64,000 bases of DNA from Deltaproteobacteria bacterium (GCA_021817825.1 JAKAFS010000001.1:31949-95948); one strand, 5' to 3'. Numbered from the stretch's first letter, positions 25,222 to 34,462 are shown. The notes: generated by a model from the letters alone, not told the origin. Numbers and translations: made by a program.

Positions 25222-25700
25222 GGGGTCTCTCCCCCTTCGACAATGGCGACGGCAAAGGCCGCCGCCCCCTCCCCTGCGCCCACCAGCCCCATGCCCTCGT
25301 TCGTCTTGGCCTTGACGCTGACGCGCGCGGCGGAAATTCCGAGAACCTTTGCCATGTTGGCCGCCATCTCCCCCACATGGGGGGCCAGCTTCGGCTTTTC
25401 CAGAACGACGGTGCAATCGACGTTGCCGACGCTATATCCGGCCGCCGCGGCGAGTTTTCCCACCCGCTCCAGCAGGAGCAGACTTGAAATGCCCCGATAG
25501 GCGGGGTCCCCATCGGGGAACTGCCGGCCGATGTCGCCGGCGCCGATGGCGCCCAAGACCGCATCGCAGACGGCGTGGATCAGGCAATCGGCATCGGAAT
25601 GGCCCAAGAGCCCCTTCTCGAAGGGGATCTCCTTCCCGCCCAGGATAAGTTTTCGCCCCGTCACGAGACGATGGCTGTCATAACCGAAACCGATCTTCAT
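25218..25700 (-). CDS. ispF: 2-C-methyl-D-erythritol 2,4-cyclodiphosphate synthase
   Basis: Fifth enzyme of the MEP isoprenoid pathway; closes the cyclodiphosphate ring with release of CMP. At 160 aa it is full length. Metal ligands Asp8, His10 (GYDSH) and His42 are in place, with LLGHSDAD (residues 31-38) and GAGDIGRQFPD. It lies 94 bp after ispD on the same strand and couples to gltX by an ATGA overlap. ispD and ispF are often fused or adjacent, as here. CAGAGGA precedes the ATG. Confidence 0.96.
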   Translation of the reverse strand: MKIGFGYDSHRLVTGRKLILGGKEIPFEKGLLGHSDADCLIHAVCDAVLGAIGAGDIGRQFPDGDPAYRGISSLLLLERVGKLAAAAGYSVGNVDCTVVLEKPKLAPHVGEMAANMAKVLGISAARVSVKAKTNEGMGLVGAGEGAAAFAVAIVEGGETP

Positions 25701-25794
25701 TCCTCTGCACGCTGATCCTTCCTGAACCTGACGACCCTTTTCCCGTGACGCCTGCGCGCCTCAGGAACCGCGAATCATATCGGGACTGCCGTTT

Positions 25795-26484
25795 CTATGT
25801 CCGACGGCCGAGGATGACCTCACCCAAGACCATATCCTCCGCCGTGGTCAATTTGATGTTCGCCTCTGCGCCGGGGATCATCCGCACGGCGGTTCCCATG
25901 GCCTCCACGAGCCCGGCGTCGTCGGTGGCCGAAATCCCGTCCCGCGCCGCCTTTTCATAGGCGGCCAGGAGGATCGAGCGGTGAAAGGCCTGGGGCGTCT
26001 GGGTCAGCCAAAGTCTCTGCCGGTCCAGCGTCTTTTCCACCCAGCCGGCGGGGTTCACCTCTTTGACCGTATCTTTCACCGGCACGCCGAGGCTCACGGC
26101 GCCGTACTTGCGGGCGGCAGCCACGCTCTGTTCGATCAGCGCCGCCGTCACGAAGGGACGGACCGCGTCATGGACGACGATGATTTCCTGTTCGACACGC
26201 AGCTGGTCAAGGGCGTTGCGGACCGAGTCCTGCCGCTCCCGACCGCCCGCCAGGATCAAGCCGACCTTGGAAAGGCCGTAGGGCTCGACGATCCGCTGCC
26301 GGACCTCCGGGATATCCCCTTCCGGGACGGCAAGGTAAATCTCATCGATGTCCGGCGAGTCCTGGAAGGGACGCAGGGTGCGGGCAAGGACCGGAATACC
26401 CGCCAGCGGCAGATATTGCTTGGGCACTCCTCCCCCCATCCGTCTGCCGACCCCTCCGGCAGGGATGATTGCCAGCGTCTTCAT
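25795..26484 (-). CDS. ispD: 2-C-methyl-D-erythritol 4-phosphate cytidylyltransferase
   Basis: Third enzyme of the MEP pathway; joins CTP and MEP. The 229-aa protein opens with the nucleotide loop AIIPAGGVGRRMGGGVPKQY (residues 5-24), with Arg14/15 and Lys22 as expected, then HDAVRPF and GVPVKDTVKEV. It is the first gene after the intrinsic terminator of the PIN/TRAM gene, so it needs either its own promoter, which I could not pick out in the short gap, or read-through. Following genes are ispF, gltX, truA and rfbD. Confidence 0.95.
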   Translation of the reverse strand: MKTLAIIPAGGVGRRMGGGVPKQYLPLAGIPVLARTLRPFQDSPDIDEIYLAVPEGDIPEVRQRIVEPYGLSKVGLILAGGRERQDSVRNALDQLRVEQEIIVVHDAVRPFVTAALIEQSVAAARKYGAVSLGVPVKDTVKEVNPAGWVEKTLDRQRLWLTQTPQAFHRSILLAAYEKAARDGISATDDAGLVEAMGTAVRMIPGAEANIKLTTAEDMVLGEVILGRRT

Positions 26485-26501
26485 GATCCAGGTCCCAAAA
26501 A

Positions 26502-26535
26502 TAAAACGGCCCGGCGCTTTAAAACTGCGCCGGGC
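26502..26535 (-). terminator. Intrinsic terminator after the PIN/TRAM gene
   Basis: Arms 26509-26517 and 26527-26535 form a perfect 9-bp GC stem (GCCCGGCGC / GCGCCGGGC) with a 9-nt loop. On the minus strand it is followed by CGTTTTATTTTT. It stands 11 bp past the PIN/TRAM stop and only 18 bp before ispD. Confidence 0.8.
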
Positions 26536-26546
26536 TCAAGAAACAT

Positions 26547-27572
26547 TTAAGGTTTCGGAGCGCCCCCGTAGATGGGCTTCTTGTCGGCGATCACGGCCTT
26601 CAGTTCCGAAAAGATCATCCTGCCGGCCGTCGTCTGCAGGACGCTGGTGACCAGCGCCTCGACGTTCATCCCCTGGTACTTCTGGGCGTTGTCCACGATA
26701 ATCATCGTGCCGTCGTCCAGATAGGCCACCCCCTGCCCCGGTTCCTTGACGTCCTTGATGATCTTCACGGTCATCATTTCCCCCGGCAGGACCACCGGCT
26801 TCAAGGCATTGGCCAGCTCATTGACATTGAGGATCTTGATCCCCTGCAATTCCGCAACTTTATTGAGATTGAAGTCGTTGGTGATGATCTTGCCCGATGT
26901 CTTTTTGGCCAGCGCCACGAGCTTGGAATCCACCCCCTTGATCTTGGGGAAATCGTGGTCCACCACATCGATGAAAATGCCGCTGCTGCGCTGCATCCGG
27001 TTGAGGATATCGAGCCCCCGCCTGCCGCGGGCCCGCTTCATGGAATCCGAGGAGTCGGCGATGTACTGGAGTTCGTCAAGGACGAAGCGGGGAACGATCA
27101 GGTTGCCGTCCATGAAGCCCGTATCGCAGATGTCCGCGATCCGTCCATCGATGATGACGCTGGTATCCAAAATCCGGTCTTCACCGCTCTCCCGGGTCGT
27201 CCCCCAGCCGAAGAGGGAAAACTCCTCCACCTTCTTTGAGCCGAGGACCAGCCCCAGATATCCCATGATGCCGGTCAGCAGGGCATAGATCCAGGGAACG
27301 ACCTGCCTTTTCTCCATAATATTGCTGACAAAACTCAGCCCGTAGGCAAACAGGAAGGCGATCAGCAGGCCGATGAGCATCCCCACGACGCCGCCCAGAA
27401 TCACCCGCAGAGAAACCTTCCGGAGGGCCTGCTCGATTTGCATGACAAAGATGGCAATCACTGAACCTATCAATAAGCCGACAACCCACTTCCACCACTG
27501 ATCATAGCTGTGATACGCGATCGAATAACCGCTTGCCGAACAGGTCAGAATCAAGATGAACCGTATGATCAT
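26547..27572 (-). CDS. PIN/TRAM domain membrane protein (YacL-like)
   Basis: A 341-aa membrane-anchored putative ribonuclease. Four hydrophobic segments (about 2-20, 30-48, 57-83, 99-119) are followed by a PIN domain with its first acidic residue at Asp136 (RILDTSVIIDGRI), further acidic positions in VLDELQYIAD and ITNDFNLNKVAE, and a C-terminal TRAM domain (GEMMTVKIIKDVKEPGQGVA). This matches the YacL/YacP-adjacent family found beside carD and ispD in many bacteria. The start ATG at 27572 has an ideal AAAGGAGGTGA site; a longer frame to 27623 adds unconserved residues. RNA target is unknown. Confidence 0.88.
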   Translation of the reverse strand: MIIRFILILTCSASGYSIAYHSYDQWWKWVVGLLIGSVIAIFVMQIEQALRKVSLRVILGGVVGMLIGLLIAFLFAYGLSFVSNIMEKRQVVPWIYALLTGIMGYLGLVLGSKKVEEFSLFGWGTTRESGEDRILDTSVIIDGRIADICDTGFMDGNLIVPRFVLDELQYIADSSDSMKRARGRRGLDILNRMQRSSGIFIDVVDHDFPKIKGVDSKLVALAKKTSGKIITNDFNLNKVAELQGIKILNVNELANALKPVVLPGEMMTVKIIKDVKEPGQGVAYLDDGTMIIVDNAQKYQGMNVEALVTSVLQTTAGRMIFSELKAVIADKKPIYGGAPKP

Positions 27573-27743
27573 ATCCTTCACCTCCTTTCCGTTGTCATTC
27601 GCGGCGCCAGGGTCTCCCTGCACCGGTCCTCTGGAAATACATAAAAAAGATGGTAACGTATAACAATCGATGTCTTACGGTTTCCAGAGCCCCTTCCCGA
27701 CTTCTCTAAAGGGGTCCGAAAGGTCAGGCAGGTCCAGCGGTGG

Positions 27744-28229
27744 TCATTGAACGGTAAAAATCAGCCGCAGATCTTCCTCTACCTGGGTCTCTTCGGCATT
27801 GCTGGCCACGGAAATCTCTTTGATGAGGAGATTTTTCGCCGTGTCCATCATTTTTCGCTCTCCGAAGGAGAGGTTCTTGTCGCTTTTCAGGATGAAAAGA
27901 TCCCGAAGGACACCGGCGATCTCAAAGACCGACCCCGTCTTGATCTTTTCCAGGTACTCGCGGTACCGCTTGTTCCAGGTCTGCTTGTCGATGGTGACGT
28001 CCTTGTTCTTAAGAATTTCATAGACTTTCGGAATTTCCGCTTTCATGATCACTTCGCGCAGACCGACGGACTTCGCACTGTCCATGGGGATCATGATCTT
28101 CATGCCGTTGCCCATGATCTTCATGATGTAATAGAGTTGTTTGTTCCCCCCGACCTCCCGGTTTTCGATGGCCTCGATGACCCCCACCCCCTGTGCCGGG
28201 TATACCGCCAAATCTCCTACCTTGAACAT
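27744..28229 (-). CDS. CarD-family transcriptional regulator
   Basis: A 161-aa protein with the N-terminal CarD/TRCF RNA-polymerase-interaction domain (MFKVGDLAVYPAQGVGVIEA, with the PAQGVG turn) and a C-terminal helical DNA-binding domain (TWNKRYREYLEKIKTGSVFE, then SFGERKMMDTAKNLL). CarD binds the RNA polymerase beta subunit and stabilises open complexes, often at rRNA promoters. The downstream PIN/TRAM and ispDF genes are the usual neighbours in Desulfobacterota and Actinobacteria. No clear Shine-Dalgarno sequence precedes the ATG; a weak promoter match lies 37-65 bp upstream. Confidence 0.93.
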   Translation of the reverse strand: MFKVGDLAVYPAQGVGVIEAIENREVGGNKQLYYIMKIMGNGMKIMIPMDSAKSVGLREVIMKAEIPKVYEILKNKDVTIDKQTWNKRYREYLEKIKTGSVFEIAGVLRDLFILKSDKNLSFGERKMMDTAKNLLIKEISVASNAEETQVEEDLRLIFTVQ

Positions 28230-28265
28230 TTTTCACACCATTGCTGATTTTATTTTGAACTTGGC

Positions 28266-28294
28266 AGGTTATCACACTTTAACGAAACCGTCAA
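28266..28294 (-). promoter_or_regulatory. Possible promoter for carD
   Basis: Minus-strand TTGACG (complement of 28289-28294), 17 bp, then TAACCT (complement of 28266-28271) preceded by TGA, an extended -10 feature. The -10 box itself matches only 3 of 6 bases. Confidence 0.35.
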
Positions 28295-28392
28295 CAAGAT
28301 TTCCCAGGACTCTCGCCGGAAGGTGACGACAGCTCCCCCCGAGAGAATTGCCCTTCGGCCGCCTCCATCGCCGGGGGTCGGCAATCACCTGC

Positions 28393-29358
28393 TCAGGGAA
28401 GAAAGAAGAGCGGATTTCGAGCCTTGTTTTTATAGCGGACCTCAAAGTGGAGGTAGGGTTCTTCCTGGTTGTCGATTTTGCCGAGAAAGGCGATTCGGTC
28501 CCCTTTCTTGACCCGGGCGTCTCCGCGAACGGTCCGGGTCTCCAAGTGGGTATAAACGGTCGCGTAAGCATCGTCATGCTTGATGATGATCGTCTCGCCG
28601 TACCCCTTCAAGGGGGCCGAGTAGATCACCACACCGCCGGCTGCCGCCAGGACCGCCGCCCCCTCGGCAGCGGCAATGCGAATGCCGTTGAGGTACATCC
28701 TGTTCGGCTGGATCCCGAACCGGGAGAGCAGTTTCCCTTTGACGGGCCAGATAAAACGGTCCTTGTCGAACTGGAGGCCCTCTGCTTTGCCGTCGCCTTC
28801 ACCGGGACGCGCCGGCGGGACCGCCGGGGCCGCGCCCTGGGTCTGAACGGGCGGGCGGGCCGGAGCGGGCCGCTCCTGCTTCGCCACCACCGGCGGCAAA
28901 CTTGCAGGCGACGCTTCCGACTCCGCGGCGGGGGCCTTTTGGGCAGGCTCCCGCTTGACTGGCTCCTTGCGGGACAGCGCCGGCGCCGGCGTCTTTTTGC
29001 CCGCCGGCGGCGCATCGGGAACCGTCATGGCTTTCGGCGGCTGTTCGGATTGGACCGCCGCCAGGACGTCATCGACCACCTGGTTCGCATCGGGAATGAA
29101 GATCACGCTGTCCGCTTCGATCTGGTCCGGATTGCTGATGTTGTTGATTTCCGCCAGATCCTGAAGCTTGATGTGATAGGCCTTGGCAATGACCCAGAGC
29201 GTCTCGCCGCTTTTCACGCGATGATAGATCCCCCGGGGACCGTCGTTCTGGATGGGAAACCCGGCGCAGGAGAGGAGGAACGCGCCCATGAGCGCCAGCC
29301 CGATGCATCTCCGGCAGGCGGGGAGTCCCCGAACCGGACCGCGGGATCGCCTAGTCAT
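28393..29358 (-). CDS. NlpD-like lipoprotein: LysM plus degenerate LytM (M23) domain
   Basis: A 321-aa lipoprotein (Cys31 in FLLSC). A LysM peptidoglycan-binding domain sits at about 44-89 (YHRVKSGETLWVIAKAYHIK), then a long Pro/Ala/Lys linker, then a LytM/M23 fold at about 200-320. Metal ligands of active M23 peptidases are missing: the HxxxD motif reads NGIRI, and HxH reads YLH (PYLHFEVR). It should therefore be an amidase activator rather than a hydrolase, as NlpD and EnvC are in E. coli. The ATG at 29358 overlaps the pcm stop by 4 bp; pcm-nlpD is the order known from gamma-proteobacteria, where rpoS follows. No rpoS is seen here. Confidence 0.88.
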   Translation of the reverse strand: MTRRSRGPVRGLPACRRCIGLALMGAFLLSCAGFPIQNDGPRGIYHRVKSGETLWVIAKAYHIKLQDLAEINNISNPDQIEADSVIFIPDANQVVDDVLAAVQSEQPPKAMTVPDAPPAGKKTPAPALSRKEPVKREPAQKAPAAESEASPASLPPVVAKQERPAPARPPVQTQGAAPAVPPARPGEGDGKAEGLQFDKDRFIWPVKGKLLSRFGIQPNRMYLNGIRIAAAEGAAVLAAAGGVVIYSAPLKGYGETIIIKHDDAYATVYTHLETRTVRGDARVKKGDRIAFLGKIDNQEEPYLHFEVRYKNKARNPLFFLP

Positions 29359-30014
29359 GAATGGTTCCACCCGTGCTCCCCGATGAGGTCGACAAACCGG
29401 CAACCGCCCAACTCCTCTCGCCGAAGGTCATCGGGATTCGCGGAAAGGCGGGTCAACTTCAGCAGGTTCTGGGAATGTCGGCTTCCCACGGGCACCACCA
29501 GAGACCCGCCCACGGCGAGTTGCTCGATCAGGGTCCGGGGAACCTGCGGAGCGCCGGCCGTCACCACGATCGCCGCAAAGGGGGATTCCTCTCTCCACCC
29601 ATAGGTCCCGTCCCCTACCCGGATGGCCACATTGTAACAATTGAGGGCGTCCAGGGCCTTTCTCGCCCGGTTCGCCAACACGGCGATCCGTTCGATCGAG
29701 AAGACCTGATCGGCCAGTTCCGCAAGAATGGCGGTCTGGTATCCCGAACCGGTGCCGATTTCGAGCACCTTTTCCTTTCCGGTCAGGGCGACGGCGGCGG
29801 ACATCAGGGCAACGATATAGGGTTGGGAAATGGTCTGCTGGCGGTCGATGGGAAGGGCGGAATCGTTGTAGGCCTGGTCGATCAATCCGGCATCGATGAA
29901 GAGATGACGGGGGATCTTTTCCATGGCCCGGAGGACCCGCTGATCGGCGATGCCTCTCGCCCTGATCTGCGCGTCGACCATCTTCATTCTCTGCTTATGA
30001 AACCGGTCTGCCAC
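29355..30014 (-). CDS. pcm: Protein-L-isoaspartate O-methyltransferase
   Basis: Repairs isoaspartyl residues in aged proteins using S-adenosylmethionine. The 219-aa protein has the AdoMet motif VLEIGTGSGYQTAI (about residues 83-96), the PCMT-specific NDSALPIDRQQTISQPYIV block just before it, and VTAGAPQVP. Start is GTG at 30014 with AGGACGGGA upstream; methionines at 10 and 12 are alternatives. Coupled to the NlpD-like gene by ATGA. surE, a frequent neighbour of pcm, is not here. Confidence 0.95.
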   Translation of the reverse strand: MADRFHKQRMKMVDAQIRARGIADQRVLRAMEKIPRHLFIDAGLIDQAYNDSALPIDRQQTISQPYIVALMSAAVALTGKEKVLEIGTGSGYQTAILAELADQVFSIERIAVLANRARKALDALNCYNVAIRVGDGTYGWREESPFAAIVVTAGAPQVPRTLIEQLAVGGSLVVPVGSRHSQNLLKLTRLSANPDDLRREELGGCRFVDLIGEHGWNHS

Positions 30015-30305
30015 ATTCCCGTCCTAAGCTGACTTTTCGGCGCTCCGGCCCCTTTTGCAACCAGCGGCCCAAACATCCTTCGGCCCTACCCGGGCCACGG
30101 TTCGCGGGCTTCAGCCCGGGGGCCAAGGCCGGCCATCATTACCATCAAAACAGCGTTTTTTCAAGCGCGAATGGCGGCTTCCGAGATCCTTCGGAAAGTT
30201 TTGCTTTACTCCGCCGCGGCCATTCGTTAAAAATAAGTCGGAAGCGGCGACGCTTGCCCCATGGATCATACCCTCCGCAAAGAGGAGAAGAAAGGAGACT
30301 GCCGC

Positions 30306-30863
30306 ATGGAAGCCAGGATCAACCAGGGGACTCTGACGCTCGTCGAAGGCGACATCACCCGGGAAGAAACCGATGCGATTGTCAATGCGGCCAACTCGCG
30401 GCTCATGGGCGGGGCCGGCGTCGACGGCGCCATCCATCGCGCCGGAGGGCCTTCCATCATGGCGGAGTGCCGGAAGATCGGCGGCTGCCCGACCGGCCAG
30501 GCCGTTATCACGACAGGGGGGAACCTGAAGGCAAAACACGTCATCCACACCGTGGGTCCCATCTATCAGGGGGGAAACCGGGGCGAAGCCCACCTGCTGC
30601 GCAGCGCCTATCTTTCCAGTCTCCAACTGGCCGCCAGCCAGGGGCTCAAAAGCATTGCTTTTCCCGCCATCAGCACCGGCATCTACGGCTACCCGCTGAC
30701 CGAGGCGGCCCATATCGCTCTGAAGACGGCAGTCGATTACCTCCGGGAACGCGCCGATATCGCCCTTATCCGCTTTTGCCTCTTCGACCGCCGGACATAT
30801 GAGATCTTCGCCGCCGAACTGAAAAAACTGCTGGAGCAGGAAACCGTTTCCAAAAGTTCCTGA
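30306..30863 (+). CDS. Macro-domain protein (O-acetyl-ADP-ribose deacetylase type)
   Basis: A 185-aa single-domain protein. The ADP-ribose loops are clear: [19 protein letters not shown] at about 15-33, [14 protein letters not shown] at 35-48, and [13 protein letters not shown] near 120. This is the MacroD/YmdB class, which removes ADP-ribose from acidic residues or hydrolyses O-acetyl-ADP-ribose. ATG 30306 is preceded by AAAGGAG; an in-frame ATG at 30261 lacks a site. It stands alone between divergent pcm and convergent moaE-like genes. Confidence 0.93.
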   Translation: MEARINQGTLTLVEGDITREETDAIVNAANSRLMGGAGVDGAIHRAGGPSIMAECRKIGGCPTGQAVITTGGNLKAKHVIHTVGPIYQGGNRGEAHLLRSAYLSSLQLAASQGLKSIAFPAISTGIYGYPLTEAAHIALKTAVDYLRERADIALIRFCLFDRRTYEIFAAELKKLLEQETVSKSS

Positions 30864-30893
30864 ACGGCAGCGGTCCCCATAGCGCTCTTCGGC

Positions 30894-31253
<360 letters not shown>

Positions 31254-31298
31254 CTATCCGAAAAGCCGCACCATCCCCCTTGACCGCAGGCAAAAACT

Positions 31299-31826
31299 GT
31301 GCGAAAAAAAACCATGCACCGAAGAAGCAGACAGTTGAAGCCGACCACCTTGGGAGAGATCCTCCAGAAGATCTTGAAGAAGCGGAACATCCCCCACACC
31401 CCGACGGACCGGCAGCTGATCGAACGCTGGCGGCGGGCGGTCGGTCCCAGGATCTCTGCCAACACCTATCCCGATTCGCTCAAACGGGGCGTCCTGTTCG
31501 TCCGGGTCTCCGCCGCCGTCTGGATGCACCAGCTCCAATTTCTCAAGGAGGAGATCCTCGCCAAGCTCAACGAAGCGAAAGGCCCGGAGGAAATCCGCAG
31601 CCTCCATTTCGCCATCGGCGAGATCCCCGCTCCCCGTCCGGAGCGGGACGCCCCCCTGCCGGCAAAGACCGATCCGGCTCCCCTGACGGGGCGAGACCGC
31701 CGGCTGATGCAGGAAAGCCTCAATGTCATCGGGGATCCGGAGCTCCGGGAGATCCTGGAGCGGGTCATGACCAAGGAGATCGGTCGCCGGCGTCTGCGGG
31801 AAAAGCGGCAAGGGATTGGAAAATAG
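31299..31826 (+). CDS. DciA-like DUF721 protein
   Basis: A 175-aa protein whose N-terminal 90 residues match DUF721: LGEILQKILKKRNIPHTPTD, then ERWRRAVGPRISANTYPDSL, LFVRVSAAVWMHQLQFLKEE and ILAKLN. DciA loads the replicative helicase DnaB in bacteria without DnaC/DnaI. The C-terminal part is Pro/Arg-rich and basic. Start is GTG 31299 with weak context; ATG 31314 is an alternative. It starts 54 bp from the divergent moaE-like gene, and its 3' end overlaps the methyltransferase gene tail-to-tail by 62 bp. Confidence 0.85.
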   Translation: MRKKTMHRRSRQLKPTTLGEILQKILKKRNIPHTPTDRQLIERWRRAVGPRISANTYPDSLKRGVLFVRVSAAVWMHQLQFLKEEILAKLNEAKGPEEIRSLHFAIGEIPAPRPERDAPLPAKTDPAPLTGRDRRLMQESLNVIGDPELREILERVMTKEIGRRRLREKRQGIGK

Positions 31827-32559
31827 CCGCCATTTCCGGACCGTATCCGCGCCCCTCGCCGTAGATGCAAAGGGGAGGCAAGACCCGCAAGGCTTCCCGT
31901 CCCCCCTTGACTCCTTCCAGAAGAACAAATTCTCCGTTCCCCCCGGGCCGGGAGTGGACGATCTGCATCCGTTTCGGTTCCAGCCGGACGGAGCGCATCC
32001 GCATCAGCAGTTCCACCAGGCGCGTCGCCGGGTAGATCGTGGTCACGCGCCCCCCGTCTTTAAGGGCAAAGGCCGCGGCAGCGAGAAAATCCCCTACCGT
32101 TCCGGCAATCTCGTGTCTGGCCAGGGCCTTGCCGGGATGGGGATTCATCCGCCCCGACGCAAGCCGCCGGTAGGGAGGATTGCAGACGACGGCATCGAAG
32201 TGCCGGGGCTGACAGAAGGTTCCGGGACAACGGGCATCCCCCTGCCGGATCGCCACCCGCTCCGTCAATCCGTTGAGAGCGACGCTCCGCCCGGCCATCG
32301 CCGCGATTTCTTCCTGAACGTCGATCCCCAGCACCTGGCAGCGCGGATTTCGACTCCCGAGAATCAGGGCGATGATCCCGCTGCCCGTTCCCAGATCGAG
32401 CAGGTTGCTTTCTTCTCTCAGTTCGACGAAATGGGCCAGCAGCAGGGCGTCGATGGAAAAGCGGTAACCCTTTTTCTTCTGGATGATCCGGAGCCGCCCG
32501 CCCAGGATCGCGTCGATCGTCTCCTCCTGATCGTCCGGCGGCATGGCGGCCATGGTCAC
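31765..32559 (-). CDS. TrmN6-like adenine-N6 methyltransferase
   Basis: A 264-aa AdoMet-dependent methyltransferase. The AdoMet loop is NLLDLGTGSGIIALIL and the catalytic N-P-P-Y motif appears as VVCNPPYRRL, with an upstream KKKGYRFSIDALLLAHF block characteristic of tRNA1(Val) A37 N6-methyltransferase (TrmN6/YfiC). tRNA modification is the likely role. Its ATG overlaps the DUF1015 stop by 4 bp, so the two are coupled, and its 3' end overlaps the convergent DciA-like gene. Confidence 0.88.
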   Translation of the reverse strand: MTMAAMPPDDQEETIDAILGGRLRIIQKKKGYRFSIDALLLAHFVELREESNLLDLGTGSGIIALILGSRNPRCQVLGIDVQEEIAAMAGRSVALNGLTERVAIRQGDARCPGTFCQPRHFDAVVCNPPYRRLASGRMNPHPGKALARHEIAGTVGDFLAAAAFALKDGGRVTTIYPATRLVELLMRMRSVRLEPKRMQIVHSRPGGNGEFVLLEGVKGGREALRVLPPLCIYGEGRGYGPEMAAIFQSLAAFPADAGDRSPWS

Positions 32560-33791
32560 TCCAGCAGATGGACGAAAAGACCGCTCAAGAGCTTCGGTTC
32601 GAACCAGGTCGATTTGGGCGGCATGACCTGCCCTAAGTCCGCCACGGCCATCATCTGGTCCAGCGTCGGCGGATAGAGGGAAAAGGCCACGGCAAAGCCC
32701 TCCTGATCGACGAGCCGCTCCAGCTCGGCCATTCCCCGGATGCCGCCGACAAAACCGATCCGCCCGTCCGTCCGGGGATCCTGAATCCCCAGGACCGGGC
32801 CCAGGAGCTGATCCTGGAGCAGCGAGACATCCAGTCCGGCAACGGCATCCTCATCCCGCCGAATGGCGTCTCGCGCCGTCAGCCGGTGCCATTTTCCCCC
32901 CAGATACATGCCGAATTCGTGGGCCCGGGCAGGCGTTTTTTCGGCAAAGGGCTCCGCGATCAGGAATTTTTCACCGACCCGCGCCAGGAAGGCCGCTTCG
33001 GAAAGCCCGTTGAGGTCCCTGACGGCGCGGTTGTAGTCCATGATCCGGAGCTGATGATGGGGAAACAGGACGGCCAGCATGAGGTTATGTTCCCCCTCCC
33101 CGCCGGGATGCCTTTCCTCCCGCAGGCGGGACACCGTGGTCGCGGCGGCGGCCCGGTGGTGGCCGTCGGCGATATAGAGAGCCTCGACAGGTGCAAATCC
33201 CTGCGCCACCTCCCGAACCTCGGCGGGGTCGGAAATGACCCAGACGGTATGGGCGACGCCGTCTTCGGAGATAAAATCGTACTCGGGCGGTCGCGCCGCC
33301 ACCTCGGCCTCCAGACGGGTGATCGCCTCCTGCGCCCGGTAGGTGAGAAAGACGGGACCGGTCTGCGCCCCGACGGTATCGATATGGAGGGTCCGCTCCC
33401 GCTCCTTGTCCGCCCGGGTCCATTCGTGTCTGCGGATCTGCCCGGCGAGGTATTCGGCGACGCTGACCGCGGCGACGATCCCCGTCTGAACGCGCTCCCC
33501 CATTTTCTGGCGGTAGAGATAAAAGGCCGGGACCGATTCCTGCTGGAGCACCCCTTCGCTCCGGAGCCCCTGCAAATTGGCCTTGGCCCGCTCGTAAATC
33601 CGGAGATCCTCGACCCCCGTCGCATCGGCCACATCGATCTCGGACTTCTCCACATGGAGGAAACTCAACGGGTTGTCTTTCACCAACTGCCGCGCCTCGG
33701 CGACGTTCAGGACATCATAGGGTCGGGCGGCGACCTGGCCGGCAAAGGCTTTTGCAGGTCGAAGGGCCCGAAAGGGAACGACTTGGGACAT
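32556..33791 (-). CDS. DUF1015 family protein
   Basis: A 411-aa cytoplasmic protein. It opens SQVVPFRALRPAKAFAGQVA and contains RPYDVLN, then KERERTLHIDTVGAQTGPVF, the conserved YIADGHHRAAAA block and LMAVLFPHHQLRIMDYNR, all typical of DUF1015 (SerB-cluster associated) proteins. The family is widespread in anaerobes and often near serine or phosphoserine genes; biochemical function is not established. ATG 33791 follows AAGGAGAGG. It couples by ATGA to the TrmN6-like gene. Confidence 0.92.
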   Translation of the reverse strand: MSQVVPFRALRPAKAFAGQVAARPYDVLNVAEARQLVKDNPLSFLHVEKSEIDVADATGVEDLRIYERAKANLQGLRSEGVLQQESVPAFYLYRQKMGERVQTGIVAAVSVAEYLAGQIRRHEWTRADKERERTLHIDTVGAQTGPVFLTYRAQEAITRLEAEVAARPPEYDFISEDGVAHTVWVISDPAEVREVAQGFAPVEALYIADGHHRAAAATTVSRLREERHPGGEGEHNLMLAVLFPHHQLRIMDYNRAVRDLNGLSEAAFLARVGEKFLIAEPFAEKTPARAHEFGMYLGGKWHRLTARDAIRRDEDAVAGLDVSLLQDQLLGPVLGIQDPRTDGRIGFVGGIRGMAELERLVDQEGFAVAFSLYPPTLDQMMAVADLGQVMPPKSTWFEPKLLSGLFVHLLE

Positions 33792-33973
33792 GAAAACTCT
33801 CCTCTCCTTGAAAAACGCCTCCCTCTGCAAGGTTTGCCCAAAGGGTCACCGGCGGGGACGTTTGTATTTTTAACTTGAATTTCCTAGCACAGGGGCTTAT
33901 GGAAAGCAACGCCAAAGGGCAGACGGATCGGAAGGTCGATCGAGACCCGGCCATTAAGCAAAGAGGAAAGTCA

Positions 33974-34462
33974 ATGGATGTCACGCGCGTTTTTATTCAC
34001 GGTCTCGACAGCAGCAGTCAGGGGACGAAGGGCGCTTTCTTCCGGCAGCGGGTCCCGGGGATGGTTCTTAAGGACTATGCGGGAGACCTGGAGGAAAGGA
34101 TGGCCCAGTTGGAAGGGCGTCTGGCCGGAAAAGATCGCCTGATCCTCGTCGGTTCCAGCTACGGAGGACTGATGGCCGCCCTGTTTGCCTGCCGGCACCG
34201 GGAGCGCGTCCGGCGGCTCGTCCTTTTGGCCCCGGCCCTCGAACATGGCGACTTTCGCCCCTACATGGCATCGCCGCTCGCGATCCCCGTCGCGCTCTAC
34301 CACGGCCGCAAGGACGACGTCGTCCTTCCCGGGCCGACCCGGGAGATTGCCGCGGGCCTCTTCGCCAATCTGGACTACCAGCTGGTCGACGACGACCACA
34401 ACCTCCACGAAATTTTTCCAACCCTCGATTGGGAAGCGCTCCTGGAGATGGCAGCTCACTAA
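33974..34462 (+). CDS. Small alpha/beta hydrolase
   Basis: A 162-aa compact alpha/beta-hydrolase. The nucleophile elbow GSSYGGLMAAL is at about residues 60-70, an oxyanion-side HGLDSSSQGTKG near residue 9, the acid in YHGRKDDVV, and the histidine in DDDHNLHEI. Short hydrolases of this type are usually YqiA/YcfP-like esterases. ATG 33974 follows AGAGGAAAG; an in-frame start at 33875 would run through the promoter region. Substrate is unknown. Confidence 0.85.
   Translation: MDVTRVFIHGLDSSSQGTKGAFFRQRVPGMVLKDYAGDLEERMAQLEGRLAGKDRLILVGSSYGGLMAALFACRHRERVRRLVLLAPALEHGDFRPYMASPLAIPVALYHGRKDDVVLPGPTREIAAGLFANLDYQLVDDDHNLHEIFPTLDWEALLEMAAH

Noticed and set aside
30015..30305. A hairpin-rich gap with CGGGCTTCAGCCCG as a small RNA gene
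   Set aside because: Only a short stem without promoter or T-run; not supported as an RNA gene.
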